Origin: JAVVHH01 sp963835135
GTDB lineage: Bacteria; Pseudomonadota; Alphaproteobacteria; Acetobacterales; Acetobacteraceae
Reading direction: 5' to 3'
DNA: 64,000 nt
Assembly (NCBI GenBank): GCA_963835135.1
Contig: CAWIEF010000003.1
Coordinates: 1,488,001-1,552,000 of the forward strand
Positions 27,001 to 34,755 of the stretch are shown in pieces (position 1 is the first letter of the stretch; every line of letters begins with the position of its first letter). A program made the translations under genes and the position numbers. The notes beneath the pieces were generated by a model. The model was not told where the DNA came from and ran no database searches. It was given only the letters and a program-made list of their open reading frames with translations.

Positions 27001-27506
27001 ACGTCTACGTGAACCGTAATCTCGTGGGCGCCGTGGTGGGGGTGCAGCCGTTCGGCGGGCACGGGCTGTCGGGCACGGGGCCGAAGGCGGGCGGGCCACT
27101 TTATGTATTGCGCCTGCTGTCGCAGCGGCCGGCGCCCGCGATGGCGGGCCGAGTGGTGCTGCCCGGGCCGGTCGGCGAGGAGAACGTGTATCGGACGGGA
27201 CCGCGGGGCACCGTGCTGTGCGTGGCGGACTCGGCGGCCGAGTTGGCGCGGCAGCGCGAGGCCGCGGAGGCGGCGGGGAACCGGGCTGTGGAGGAAGGGG
27301 CGTGCGATGCGGTGCTGTTCGCCGGCGCGGCGGAGGCGCTGATCCGATTGGCGGGGGAGCTCAGCCAGCGTCCGGGTCCGCTCGTGCCGATCTATGTCGC
27401 CGGGCGGGACGGGCGCTATCCGTCCGAGTGGCTGGTGCTGGAACAGTCGCTCAGCACCAACACCACGGCCGCGGGCGGCAATGCGAGTTTGATGACGATC
27501 AGTTAA
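24066..27506 (+). CDS. putA: Bifunctional proline dehydrogenase / P5C dehydrogenase PutA
   Basis: A 1146-residue protein oxidising L-proline to L-glutamate in two channelled steps. The PRODH barrel covers roughly residues 150-470 (GISVKLSALHPRY, FVVQAYQKRAP, RLVKGAYWDSEIKRAQ). The P5C dehydrogenase covers roughly 540-1030, with GPVVSISPWNFPLAIFTG, catalytic region IAETGGQNALVV and nucleophile Cys830 in SAGQRCSALRV. There is no N-terminal ribbon-helix-helix domain, so unlike enteric PutA it cannot repress its own gene. The C-terminal ~110 residues are a short domain typical of longer type A/B enzymes. Sits at the end of the proline/hydroxyproline neighbourhood. Confidence 0.96.
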   Translation: MDTPAGQPRIAPFAEFLGSVPPNSALRAAITAQYRAPEPGCVSALVEMARVPAAVAAQADATARRLVEALRAKGTKGAVQGLVREYDLSSQEGVALMCLAEALLRIPDRDTRDALIRDKIARGDWRAHVGHSPSLFVNATTWGLVVTGRLVGSVDESGLSAALNRLVARGGEPVIRRGVDLAMRMMGEQFVTGQTIEEALRRSVRLEAKGFRYSYDMLGEAATTAADAARYYRDYETAIHAIGRASGGRGVVDGPGISVKLSALHPRYARSQRDRVMTELLPRLRALTVLARGYDIGLNIDAEEADRLELSLDLLEALCADPALAGWNGIGFVVQAYQKRAPLVLDWLIDLARRSGHRIMVRLVKGAYWDSEIKRAQVDGLEGFPVFTRKLHTDVSYLACARKLLAAPDAVFPQFATHNAHTVASIHAMAGEAFEPGDYEFQCLHGMGEPLYDEVVGHNRLNRPARIYAPVGTHETLLAYLVRRLLENGANSSFVNRIQDEAVSIDELVADPVSEAARSGGAPHDAIRLPRDLFRPSRTNSAGLDLSNEDRLRDVAEALRVSGHQAWTAGAGAGPASDVRNPADLRDVVGRVVEATPDDVDAAISSAAASGWRDVPAQERAAILLRAADAMESAMPDLLGLIMREAGKSVANAIGEVREAVDFLRYYAAQVRDGFDNATHVPLGPVVSISPWNFPLAIFTGQVSAALAAGNVVLAKPAEQTPLIAAQAVAILHAAGVPADALHLLPGAGEVGATLVGDARVRGVMFTGSTDVARLIARQLAARLNPDGSPVPLIAETGGQNALVVDSSALAEQVVADVLVSAFDSAGQRCSALRVLCLQDDVAERTLTMLKGALAELVVGNPDRLATDIGPVISVEAQKSILDHIAAMRAAGRPVHQAALLAECAHGIFVPPTIIELDAMAELHREVFGPVLHVVRFRRHEIDAMIDAVNATGYGLTFGVHTRIDDTVARATAQTRAGNVYVNRNLVGAVVGVQPFGGHGLSGTGPKAGGPLYVLRLLSQRPAPAMAGRVVLPGPVGEENVYRTGPRGTVLCVADSAAELARQREAAEAAGNRAVEEGACDAVLFAGAAEALIRLAGELSQRPGPLVPIYVAGRDGRYPSEWLVLEQSLSTNTTAAGGNASLMTIS

Positions 27507-27592
27507 GGTCGAACCCACACGGTCGATCAGCCCGACAGCCTTCGATTACATGTCGGCCGTTTGCCGCCGATTTGGTGGTCCCTGGGCTATTA

Positions 27593-27608
27593 GCCGGGTT
27601 ACCCCGGC
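27593..27608. terminator. Candidate hairpin between convergent putA and the PEP-CTERM pseudogene
   Basis: GCCGGG-TTAC-CCCGGC forms a perfect six-base-pair stem with a four-base loop, readable from both strands. There is no run of T on either side, so it is not a textbook intrinsic terminator. Its place between two converging genes is the main support. Confidence 0.3.
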
Positions 27609-27646
27609 ATACCGGTGATCTCACAGCAATGATGAAAGAGCCGCCC

Positions 27647-28247
27647 TTAGACATCCGTCCGGCGATAACGGACCACGCCGAGACCGGCCAAGAAGGTGCC
27701 GAGGATTAGCAGAGTCGCCGGTTCCGGAACTGAGGATCCACCGCCGGTTTCTGCGCTACCCGCAAAAGTGCCGCCGCCGATGTTCTCGCCTGCATTTGGG
27801 TCTATGCCGTAGTTGAACCCACCGGCGAATTTGAACGACGTTATCGGGCTGGGCAGGAAAATGCCCCCTGAAAGGAACCCAGCGGTCGCACGCGCAGTCG
27901 AAATGACTACGAAGTTGCTAAGTGTAGCCAAGCTTCCGCCTGCTGCGAAAGTCGCCGTCGGCACCAAGCCGAAGATCCCCTCGGACTGAGTAATGACTGT
28001 CCCCAGGTACATTTAGAGTCAGGTTCGAGACATTTCCTTGCCCCGAGGCGACTGAGGCTGAATCTACGATGAAGGTTCCCGCAAAGATGTCGCCGGCCAG
28101 AGGACCAGCTTTGATTTTCACCGTGTAATCGTAAGTAAGCGGGGCCGCCATCGCCGATGCGATTGGAAACGTTAAGTCAATGACGACGAGAGCACACACT
28201 AACGACCCAATCTTAGCGGCCGATTTCAACTTATAAAACTTGTTCAT
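27647..28247 (-). pseudogene. PEP-CTERM domain protein, frameshifted
   Basis: Two overlapping reading frames on the minus strand make one gene. The first (28247 down) has a strong AGGAGAGG site, a signal peptide (SLVCALVVIDLTFPIASAMAA) and the start of a beta-rich secreted protein ending near SNLTLNVPG. The second carries the rest and a clean PEP-CTERM tail, VPEPATLLILGTFLAGLGVVRYRRTDV. Removing one base from the G run read at 28004-28001 joins them as NVPG-TVITQSEG with no loss. So this is a +1 shift in a homopolymer: a real inactivation, a phase-variable tract or a sequencing error. Restored length would be about 198 residues. Base composition is more AT-rich than the neighbours. Function unknown. 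Confidence 0.75.
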
Positions 28248-28632
28248 TTCCTCTCCTGCTCCTTAGTAGATCAACGATCCCTTACGCGGCATGAGCTAGT
28301 TTACGCGGACATGACAGAAGGGACTTGAAAGCAGAACCGTGCTAACCAAGATATTTTGTTTTCGGAAAGATGTTTAGTCGTATCAATTCCGCGATGCAAA
28401 TAATTTTTGCACTCGCGATCGCATCAGTGGCTACGAAGCAGCACGCCATGCTCTAGTGACGATACGCTCAAACTTTTCAGGCGCGGTGCCAGGCGGTTCG
28501 CCACACCGCCAAGCGGCGGCTCGCGATAACGGCGGGATGCCGAGGCGGCGAAGCCGGTGATTCCAAAGATGGCGCTCTACGAGCCGCCGTCCGCGTGTCG
28601 CTTTGGCGGCGTTGGGCGGCTCGCGAGGGGGT
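28248..28632. other. AT-richer intergenic stretch with a degenerate repeat copy
   Basis: 385 bp without a supportable gene. Bases 28260-28440 are clearly AT-richer than the window average (for example ATATTTTGTTTTCGG near 28350) and hold the upstream region of the frameshifted PEP-CTERM gene. From about 28480 the sequence becomes GC-rich again and contains a fragment of the dispersed repeat. A possible promoter for the PEP-CTERM gene should lie here, but I could not pick out a convincing one. Confidence 0.6.
28498..28530. repeat. Degenerate fragment of the dispersed repeat, copy E
   Basis: Thirty-three bases match the right end of copy A (1443-1475) with five differences, including the shared core CCGCCAAG and the end CTCGCGATAAC. 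The left half and left terminal repeat are not recognisable. It lies upstream of the frameshifted PEP-CTERM gene and past the end of the gamma-glutamyltransferase gene. Confidence 0.6.
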
Positions 28633-30195
28633 TTATTGGGCGATGGCGGCGGACCAGGGGGACATGACGTCGCTGATGCCGGTGCGGAGGCCATCCTTGA
28701 TCTGGATCAGGTTGGGGCAGGCGAAGTTGACCGGCAGGACGCCGTGTTCGACCACGTCGAGCGGGCCGTCCGCCAAGCCGGCCAGCGTGTCGGGGGTGAG
28801 GCGCTGGTCGGCATCGGCGCCGACCGGGTCGGAGACGTCGATCCGGGGGTGGTGGGCGGCGGTGGCCGGGTCCATGCCGAAGCCGGCGGTGAAGGCGAGC
28901 ATCTGGGTCACGGCGGCCATGATGCGTCGGCCGCCGGAGGCGCCGGCCGCGAGCACCGGGCGGTCGCCGTCCCGCAGGATGACGGGGAGCATGTTGGTGA
29001 GCGGGCGCTTGCCGGGGGCAATCGAGTTCGGCTGTCCGGGTCGCGGATCGAACCACATGATGCCGTTGTTCATCAGCACGCCGGAGCCCGGCAGGACGAC
29101 GCGGCTGCCCATCGAGGAGAGCAGCGTCGTGGTCATGGCGACCATGGTGCCGTCGGCATCGCAGGTGGTCAGGTGCGTGGTGCAGCTCTCGGCGGCGATC
29201 GGCTCGGCGTCGCCGAGACCCTGCAAGCGTTCGGCGTAGGCGGTCTTGAGCGCGGCGGACAGGCCGGCGAACCAGGCGGCGTCGGGAGTGGCGCCGATGC
29301 AGGCGGGCAACAGGCCGAGAACGCGGGCCATGGTCGGCGCGGCGGTGAGGCCGCCGGGAAGTTGCAGCATGCCCCCGCAGAACGGCGACTCCTGCGGTGC
29401 GGTGATGCGAGCCTGGCAGGTGCGGAGGTCGTCCCGGTCGAGAAAGCCGCCCATTGCGGCGACATCGGCGGCGATGCTGGCGGCGATGTCGCCCTCATAG
29501 AAGTCGCGCAACCCGGCCGACGCCAGCCGGTCCAGCGTGTCGGGCAGGGCGCCGAGCCGGAACGCGCCGGGATTGCCCTGATAGGGCGGCACCGGCGGCA
29601 GGCCGTTGGGCAAGTAGATGCGTGCGCTCTCGGGATACAGCCGCAGCATGGCGGCATTGACCGCGATCTTGAGCGTCGTGAACCAGTCTTGCGGCAGGCC
29701 CCGCTGCGCGAGCGCCTGCGCTGGGGCGATGATGTCGGCAACCGGCAGGCGGCCCCAGCGCTCGAGCAGGAGCGCGTAGCCGGCGGGCGCGGACGGTATC
29801 GCGAAGGAGAGCGGGCCGTGAACGTTCACGTCCCCTTCGACGGCGGGCCAACCGAACAGGTCGGCGGCTTGGGCGCCGGTGAGGCGATAGCGCGCCGGGT
29901 CGAGACGACCAGGGGCGCGAGGGCCGAAATCGACGACGTCGGCACGGGACTGGCCGGCGCGATGGACCATCGCGAAACCGATCCCGCCGAGGCCGCTGTT
30001 CCAGGGCTCCATTGCCGCGAGCGCCAACGCGGTTGCGACGGCCGCATCGACGGCGTTGCCGCCCGCATCGAGAATCGCCACTCCGGCCAGGGCAGCGTCG
30101 CGGGATTGCGAGACGACCATGCCGCGGCGGCCGGTCGCTCCTGGCTTGCTCACATGCCAGTTCTGCGTCAGATGCGGCGGAGGGGCATATGGCAT
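28633..30195 (-). CDS. Gamma-glutamyltransferase family protein
   Basis: A 520-residue Ntn-hydrolase that would self-cleave into two subunits. The catalytic Thr begins the small subunit in ESCTTHLTTCDADGTMVAMT. The NSGLGGIGF stretch in the large subunit and LPGSGVLMNNGIMWFDPRPG in the small subunit are family signatures. Start placed at ATG 30195 because AAAGGA lies five bases upstream; in-frame ATG 30201 and GTG 30222 are also possible. I see no signal peptide, so it is probably cytoplasmic, unlike the periplasmic E. coli Ggt. The substrate may be glutathione or another gamma-glutamyl or acyl amide. Confidence 0.88.
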   Translation of the reverse strand: MPYAPPPHLTQNWHVSKPGATGRRGMVVSQSRDAALAGVAILDAGGNAVDAAVATALALAAMEPWNSGLGGIGFAMVHRAGQSRADVVDFGPRAPGRLDPARYRLTGAQAADLFGWPAVEGDVNVHGPLSFAIPSAPAGYALLLERWGRLPVADIIAPAQALAQRGLPQDWFTTLKIAVNAAMLRLYPESARIYLPNGLPPVPPYQGNPGAFRLGALPDTLDRLASAGLRDFYEGDIAASIAADVAAMGGFLDRDDLRTCQARITAPQESPFCGGMLQLPGGLTAAPTMARVLGLLPACIGATPDAAWFAGLSAALKTAYAERLQGLGDAEPIAAESCTTHLTTCDADGTMVAMTTTLLSSMGSRVVLPGSGVLMNNGIMWFDPRPGQPNSIAPGKRPLTNMLPVILRDGDRPVLAAGASGGRRIMAAVTQMLAFTAGFGMDPATAAHHPRIDVSDPVGADADQRLTPDTLAGLADGPLDVVEHGVLPVNFACPNLIQIKDGLRTGISDVMSPWSAAIAQ

Positions 30196-30333
30196 GGTCA
30201 TCCTTTCAGGCGTTTTGGTCACACGATAGCGGCTGAATTACAACAATGGCACCCCACCGCGGAACTCGGCTGGCCCGGGTTGCTTGTCTCCCTTGTAGAT
30301 ACGGGCCAAAGAGGGGCGGGTTAGGAGTGCGGA

Positions 30334-31080
30334 ATGACGGATCCGGTCCGTTTCAGTTTTGTTGTGCCGGCGTTCAACGAGGAGCGTCTGCTGCCATCGT
30401 GCCTCAAGGCGATCCAGGCTGAAGTCGAGCGATCCGGCGTTCGTGCCGAGATCATCGTCGTGGACAATGCGAGCACCGACCGGACCGGGGTCGTCGCCAG
30501 GGCGGTCCCAGGGGTGATCGTGGTCGACGAGCCGCGCAAGGGTCTCGTCCAGGCGCGCAAGGCAGGGTTCGAGGCGTCGTCGGGCGTGCTGGTGGCCAAC
30601 ATCGATGCCGACACGTTGCTGCCGCCGGGTTGGATCGATCGAGTGGAAGCGGAATTCGCGCGCGACCCGGCGCTCGTGACCGTCAGCGGCCCCTATGACT
30701 ACTACGACGTGCCATTCCACATCCGCGCCGCCGCACGGCTGTTCTATGTCGTCGGCTTCGGCACATACAGCTTCAATCGCTACGTGCTTCGCGTCGGGAG
30801 CATGGTCCAGGGGGGCAATTTTGTGCTCAAGCGCGAGGCGCTGATCTGCGCAGGGGGGTTCGACCCCAGCTTCACGTTTTACGGCGAAGATACCGACATT
30901 GCCCGTCGCATGGCCAAGGTTGGGGCCGTCAAGTTCACCTGGGCGTTGATGGCGAAGTCGTCGGGCCGCCGGCTGAAGGGCGACGGCTTGTTGATGACCG
31001 GGTTCCGCTACAGTTCGAATTATCTCTGGGCGACGTTTTTCAAGAAGCCGTTCACGTCGGCATGGCAGGATTACCGGTAG
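30334..31080 (+). CDS. Glycosyltransferase family 2
   Basis: A 248-residue GT-A fold enzyme. N-terminal FVVPAFNEERLLPSCL, nucleotide-binding IIVVDNASTDRTG, and the DxD-containing LVANIDADTLLPPGW are all present. An acceptor-side FDPSFTFYGEDTDIARRM carries the catalytic Asp-type ED. One hydrophobic stretch around YFVVGFGTY may touch the membrane. Donor and acceptor sugars are unknown; polysaccharide or lipid glycosylation is likely. Stands alone, divergent from the gamma-glutamyltransferase gene. Confidence 0.88.
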   Translation: MTDPVRFSFVVPAFNEERLLPSCLKAIQAEVERSGVRAEIIVVDNASTDRTGVVARAVPGVIVVDEPRKGLVQARKAGFEASSGVLVANIDADTLLPPGWIDRVEAEFARDPALVTVSGPYDYYDVPFHIRAAARLFYVVGFGTYSFNRYVLRVGSMVQGGNFVLKREALICAGGFDPSFTFYGEDTDIARRMAKVGAVKFTWALMAKSSGRRLKGDGLLMTGFRYSSNYLWATFFKKPFTSAWQDYR

Positions 31081-31103
31081 CGAATTTGACGGTCGCGCCC
31101 ACG

Positions 31104-31343
31104 CTATTGGACGCTGAGCGCGAGCATGCTTGCGGTCGCGATGACGACGATGCCGGCAGTCACGAACCCGACCATGCCGAGGTATCGAGAGACCAACAGC
31201 CGGAGCCGAGCCGACGGTAGGCCGAAGGCTCCGTCACTCTCTTGCAAGACCACAGACGTCGGCAATGTTACACGAGATGCGCGATGGACTTCATTTAGGC
31301 GGTCCATAATCGGCAGCCCCCAACTAAGGTTAAATTCGGACAT
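31104..31343 (-). CDS. Small single-TM hypothetical protein
   Basis: A 79-residue ORF with a soluble N-terminal half and one clear C-terminal membrane segment (YLGMVGFVTAGIVVIATASMLALSV, residues about 54-78). A weak GAGAG lies upstream of the ATG. It sits in an AT-richer 500-bp stretch between a glycosyltransferase gene and ligD. A competing plus-strand frame at 31126-31437 overlaps it but lacks any recognisable feature. No family recognised. The following 31344-31585 shows no supportable gene. Confidence 0.4.
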   Translation of the reverse strand: MSEFNLSWGLPIMDRLNEVHRASRVTLPTSVVLQESDGAFGLPSARLRLLVSRYLGMVGFVTAGIVVIATASMLALSVQ

Positions 31344-31585
31344 CGATCGCTCTCGACTGATTGGAAACCATTTTAGTTACGGCTTCGACTGTTATTGCGC
31401 TACAATCAGGCGGCTGTTCGGTGCGCCGGCCTTATAACACGAATCCAAGCTTCAAACAAGCACTCGTTAGCCAGGCGTTAAACTTATCGTAAGCGGGAAG
31501 CCGCCGTAGGACGTACTCATCTCGGAACAATACACCTTGCAAACGGTCTTGCCAAGCGCACTCCTGCGCGGGCCGCTGCGATTGC

Positions 31586-34186
31586 TCATCGGCTCATAGC
31601 GCCCGACATCGCCGCGATCGCATCGCGGAGCGCTCGGCGGCTCGCTTCGTATCCGTCCCACGCCTTGGAGCGCTGCAGCAGTCTCGGCACGGTGCGGATC
31701 GTGTAGGCCGCCGGGTCCAGCTTCGGGGTCACCGCCTGCCACGTCACGGGCATCGATACGGTCGCACCGGGACGCGCGCGCGGCGAGAGCGGCGCGACAG
31801 CGGTCGCCAGCCTGTCGTTGCGCAAATAATCCAAGTAAATCCGTCCCGCGCGAAGCTTCTTGGACATATTCACAAGGTATCGAGCGGGATCGGCCGCGGC
31901 CATGGCAGCACAAACCTCACGCGCGAAGTTCTTTGCTTCTGGCCAGCCAACCGCGCCCGCTTCGTCGAGCGTCAGCGGTGTCACCAGGTGCAGCCCCTTC
32001 CCGCCGGTCGTTTTGCAGAACGGTACCAGCCCGAGCGCCTCAAGCCGGCGGCGAAGGTCAAGTGCGGCGGCGATGACGGCGGTGAACGGCACGTCCGGGG
32101 CCGGGTCGAGATCGAAGACGAGGCGGCCGGGACGGTCGTGCCGCCCGGGGTAGTTGTTCCAGGGGTGCAGCTCGAGCCCGCCAATCTGCGCGACCGCGGC
32201 CAGCCCTTCGACGCGGTCGACCTGCAGATAGGGTTTTCGGTCTTCGCCGACCGTCACTAGGTTCAGCAAGTTGGACTGGCCAGCCATGGCATGCCGCTGG
32301 AAGAAGCTCTGGCTGCCGCCGATCCCATCGGGATAGCGGAGCAGCGAGCACGGGCGCCCTTGGATGTGCTGCATCATCCAGGGCCCGACGGCCTCCAAGT
32401 ATCGTGCGAGGTCCAGCTTGGTCACGGGCACCCCATCGGTTCCGGCCTCGGGCCAGAGCGCCTTGTCCGGGCGGGTGATCACGACGCCCATGACGGTGCT
32501 GCCATCATTGGGGGGGGCCTTCGGTTTGGCAGGCGCCTCCCGCGGCTCCTCGTGGGCCACGTCGCCGGCCGGCTTGTCCTCGCGCAGGCCCTTGAACGCG
32601 GCTTGGCGCACCAACCCCTCCGCGCCCCATCCAGCGAACTCGATCTCGGCCACCAAGACGGGCTTGGTCCAGTGCATCCCGGTCTGCGCGCGGGGCGCGG
32701 TCGTGCCGGTGAACGGGTTGGCGTCCTGCTCGGCGGCCCTGAGAGCCGGCAGCAGCTTGCCCAGCTTCGCGGCCCCGAAGCCGGTCCCGACCCGGCCCAG
32801 GTATACGAAATCCCCGTCGCGATGAGCGCCGACCAGGAGCGAACGGAAATTGGCGCCGGTGGTCGACCAGCCGCCGATGACGACCTCGTGGCCGGCGCGG
32901 CACTTGGACTTGAGCCAGCCATCGCCCCGGCCGGAGACATAGGGCGCATCGAGACGCTTGGAGACGATGCCTTCCAGTGACATCTGGCAGGCCGAGCGGA
33001 GGACCGCGTCGCCGCCGCTCTCGAAATGGTCGACGAAGCGGAAGGCGGCCGGCGCGCCCTTGAGCAGCGTGGCCAGCACCGCTTTGCGGTCCCTGAGCGG
33101 CTTCGGGCGGAGGTCAGCCGCGTCGGCGTGGAGCACATCGAAGGCGAAGAACACCATGCGGTCGGAGCGCTCGGCGGAGAGGGCTTGCTGGAGCGCGGCG
33201 AAATCCGGGTTGCCGGACTCGTCGAGCACGGTCGCCTCGCCGTCGATGATGCAGTCGGGAAGGCGTTCGGCGGCCTTGGCGAGGGCGGCGAAGCGGGCGG
33301 TCCAGTCGAGGCCGGTGCGGGTCTTCATCGTCGCCCGGCCCGCCTCGACGCGGAGCTGCATGCGGTAGCCGTCGAACTTGATCTCATGCACCCAGCCCTC
33401 GGCGGCCGGCGGCCGATCCACCAGCGTGGCGAGCTGCGGCGCGATGAAGTCGGGCATGGCGGCCGGAGCCGGTGTCTTCGCCCTCCGCTTTGGTGTCGCT
33501 TTGGGCGCCCGCCGCTCGGCCGCCAAGCCCTCGCTGCTGTTCCATACGGCGTCCGCGGCCGGCGCCGGCGCGAGCGCCATGAACGGCTTGGGAGCGGTGC
33601 CGGTGCCGGCGGCGATCTCTTCCAGCCCGCGTCCGGAGGCGATCGAGCGGTCTTGCGCAATCGCCGACTCGCCCTCCCCGTCTTTGGCGAAGGCATCGCG
33701 ATGCTTGATCAGCAGCCAGTTGGTCCGCTTGCTGCCCCAGCGGTCGTTCTTGATGCGGACGAGGACCCAACTGCCATGCAGCCGAGTGCCGTCCAGCGTG
33801 AATTTGAGATCGCCTTTCGCCAACCCCTCCTCCGCCGTCATGCCCTCAGGCGCCCAGTAGCCGCGATCCCAGAGCATCACCGTCCCGCCGCCGTACTCGC
33901 CCTTCGGGATCGTGCCCTCGAAGTCGCCGTAATCCAGCGGATGGTCCTCGACCTCGACGGCCAGCCGCTTGTCGTGGGGATCGACTGACGGCCCGCGGGT
34001 GACAGCCCACGACTTGAAGACGCCGTCGAGCTCGAGGCGCAGGTCGTAGTGCAGGCGGGTGGCGTCGTGCTTTTGGATGACGAAGCGCAGGCGCTGGGCT
34101 GGCGCAGTCGCGGCCTCGCCGGACGGCTCGCTCGTCTTGCCGAAATTCCGCTTGGCCCGGTAGCTCTGTAGTTTCTCCTGGGCCAC
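31586..34186 (-). CDS. ligD: ATP-dependent DNA ligase/polymerase LigD
   Basis: An 866-residue multifunctional end-joining enzyme with domain order phosphoesterase, ligase, polymerase. The phosphoesterase (residues about 1-175) has RFVIQKHDATRLHYDLRLE and DYGDFEGTIPKGEYGGG. The ligase has the adenylated Lys270 in EIKFDGYRMQLR. The C-terminal primase/polymerase has RLVFDLDPAP with the catalytic Asp pair and TTGGKGLHLV. GTG 34186 is taken as start; the frame upstream of it overlaps the chromate transporter and is not LigD-like. LigD normally works with Ku in non-homologous end joining. No Ku gene is present in the window. Confidence 0.94.
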   Translation of the reverse strand: MAQEKLQSYRAKRNFGKTSEPSGEAATAPAQRLRFVIQKHDATRLHYDLRLELDGVFKSWAVTRGPSVDPHDKRLAVEVEDHPLDYGDFEGTIPKGEYGGGTVMLWDRGYWAPEGMTAEEGLAKGDLKFTLDGTRLHGSWVLVRIKNDRWGSKRTNWLLIKHRDAFAKDGEGESAIAQDRSIASGRGLEEIAAGTGTAPKPFMALAPAPAADAVWNSSEGLAAERRAPKATPKRRAKTPAPAAMPDFIAPQLATLVDRPPAAEGWVHEIKFDGYRMQLRVEAGRATMKTRTGLDWTARFAALAKAAERLPDCIIDGEATVLDESGNPDFAALQQALSAERSDRMVFFAFDVLHADAADLRPKPLRDRKAVLATLLKGAPAAFRFVDHFESGGDAVLRSACQMSLEGIVSKRLDAPYVSGRGDGWLKSKCRAGHEVVIGGWSTTGANFRSLLVGAHRDGDFVYLGRVGTGFGAAKLGKLLPALRAAEQDANPFTGTTAPRAQTGMHWTKPVLVAEIEFAGWGAEGLVRQAAFKGLREDKPAGDVAHEEPREAPAKPKAPPNDGSTVMGVVITRPDKALWPEAGTDGVPVTKLDLARYLEAVGPWMMQHIQGRPCSLLRYPDGIGGSQSFFQRHAMAGQSNLLNLVTVGEDRKPYLQVDRVEGLAAVAQIGGLELHPWNNYPGRHDRPGRLVFDLDPAPDVPFTAVIAAALDLRRRLEALGLVPFCKTTGGKGLHLVTPLTLDEAGAVGWPEAKNFAREVCAAMAAADPARYLVNMSKKLRAGRIYLDYLRNDRLATAVAPLSPRARPGATVSMPVTWQAVTPKLDPAAYTIRTVPRLLQRSKAWDGYEASRRALRDAIAAMSGAMSR

Positions 34187-34230
34187 GGCGGCGTCCGACG
34201 ACTGATTGCAGGTAGCTAACGCGACGGCGC

Positions 34231-34755
34231 TCAGCTCGTTGCCAAGAAGACCAGGGCCCCCATGCCGAGCGTGACGAAGGGGGACACTTTCGTCGTGCTC
34301 AGCAACAGGGTGGCGGCCAGTGCGACCGCCCAGGCGCGCCAGCCGCCGTCCGTCGCCCGCAGGACCGTCAGCGACGCCGCCAGGATGAGCCCGGCGGCCA
34401 CAGGGGCCAACCCGCGCTCGACCGCGGTCTGCCACGGCCGGCCGCGGTAGAGCGCCCAGAGCCGGGCGATGCCATAGAGCAGCAACGAGGACGGCAGGAA
34501 GATCGCCAGCGACGCCACGAGCGCGCCCTGCCATCCCGCAGCCTGGAAGCCGATCAGCGTGACCAGCAGCGAGCCCGGACCCGGCGCCAGGCGCGACAGG
34601 GCGTAGTCGGTGACGAACATCTGCTCGGGGATCCAGCCCTGCACGGTGACCGCCTGGCGATGAATCTCCGTGACGATGCCTTGGCCGCCGCCGATGGTGG
34701 CGAACGAGAGCGGGGCGAAGATGGCTGCGAGCGCCCAGAGCACGCTGCCGCGCAT
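34231..34755 (-). CDS. chrA: Chromate transporter, C-terminal half protein (short-chain CHR)
   Basis: A 174-residue membrane protein forming the second half of a ChrA-type transporter. SFATIGGGQGIVTEIHRQAV is the conserved CHR-domain motif, followed by PGPGSLLVTLIGFQAAGWQGALVASLAIFLPS. Its ATG overlaps the stop of the N-terminal half by one base (TAATG). Paired short-chain CHR proteins are known and act together. May export chromate or a related oxyanion; substrate not proven. ligD lies downstream in the same direction. Confidence 0.87.
   Translation of the reverse strand: MRGSVLWALAAIFAPLSFATIGGGQGIVTEIHRQAVTVQGWIPEQMFVTDYALSRLAPGPGSLLVTLIGFQAAGWQGALVASLAIFLPSSLLLYGIARLWALYRGRPWQTAVERGLAPVAAGLILAASLTVLRATDGGWRAWAVALAATLLLSTTKVSPFVTLGMGALVFLATS

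Noticed and set aside
24513..27518. 1001-aa minus-strand frame opposite putA
   Set aside because: Spans putA in antisense with no motif and biased composition; putA itself has full catalytic motifs.
31401..31406. TACAAT as a -10 promoter box
   Set aside because: No -35-like hexamer at a sensible distance and no clear gene downstream on that strand.
31126..31437. 103-aa plus-strand ORF opposite the small TM ORF
   Set aside because: No ribosome site, TM segment or motif; the minus-strand frame has a clear membrane helix and is the better candidate, though weak.
31467..31913. 148-aa minus-strand frame at the ligD 3' end
   Set aside because: Overlaps the ligD polymerase domain in another frame, with no feature of its own.
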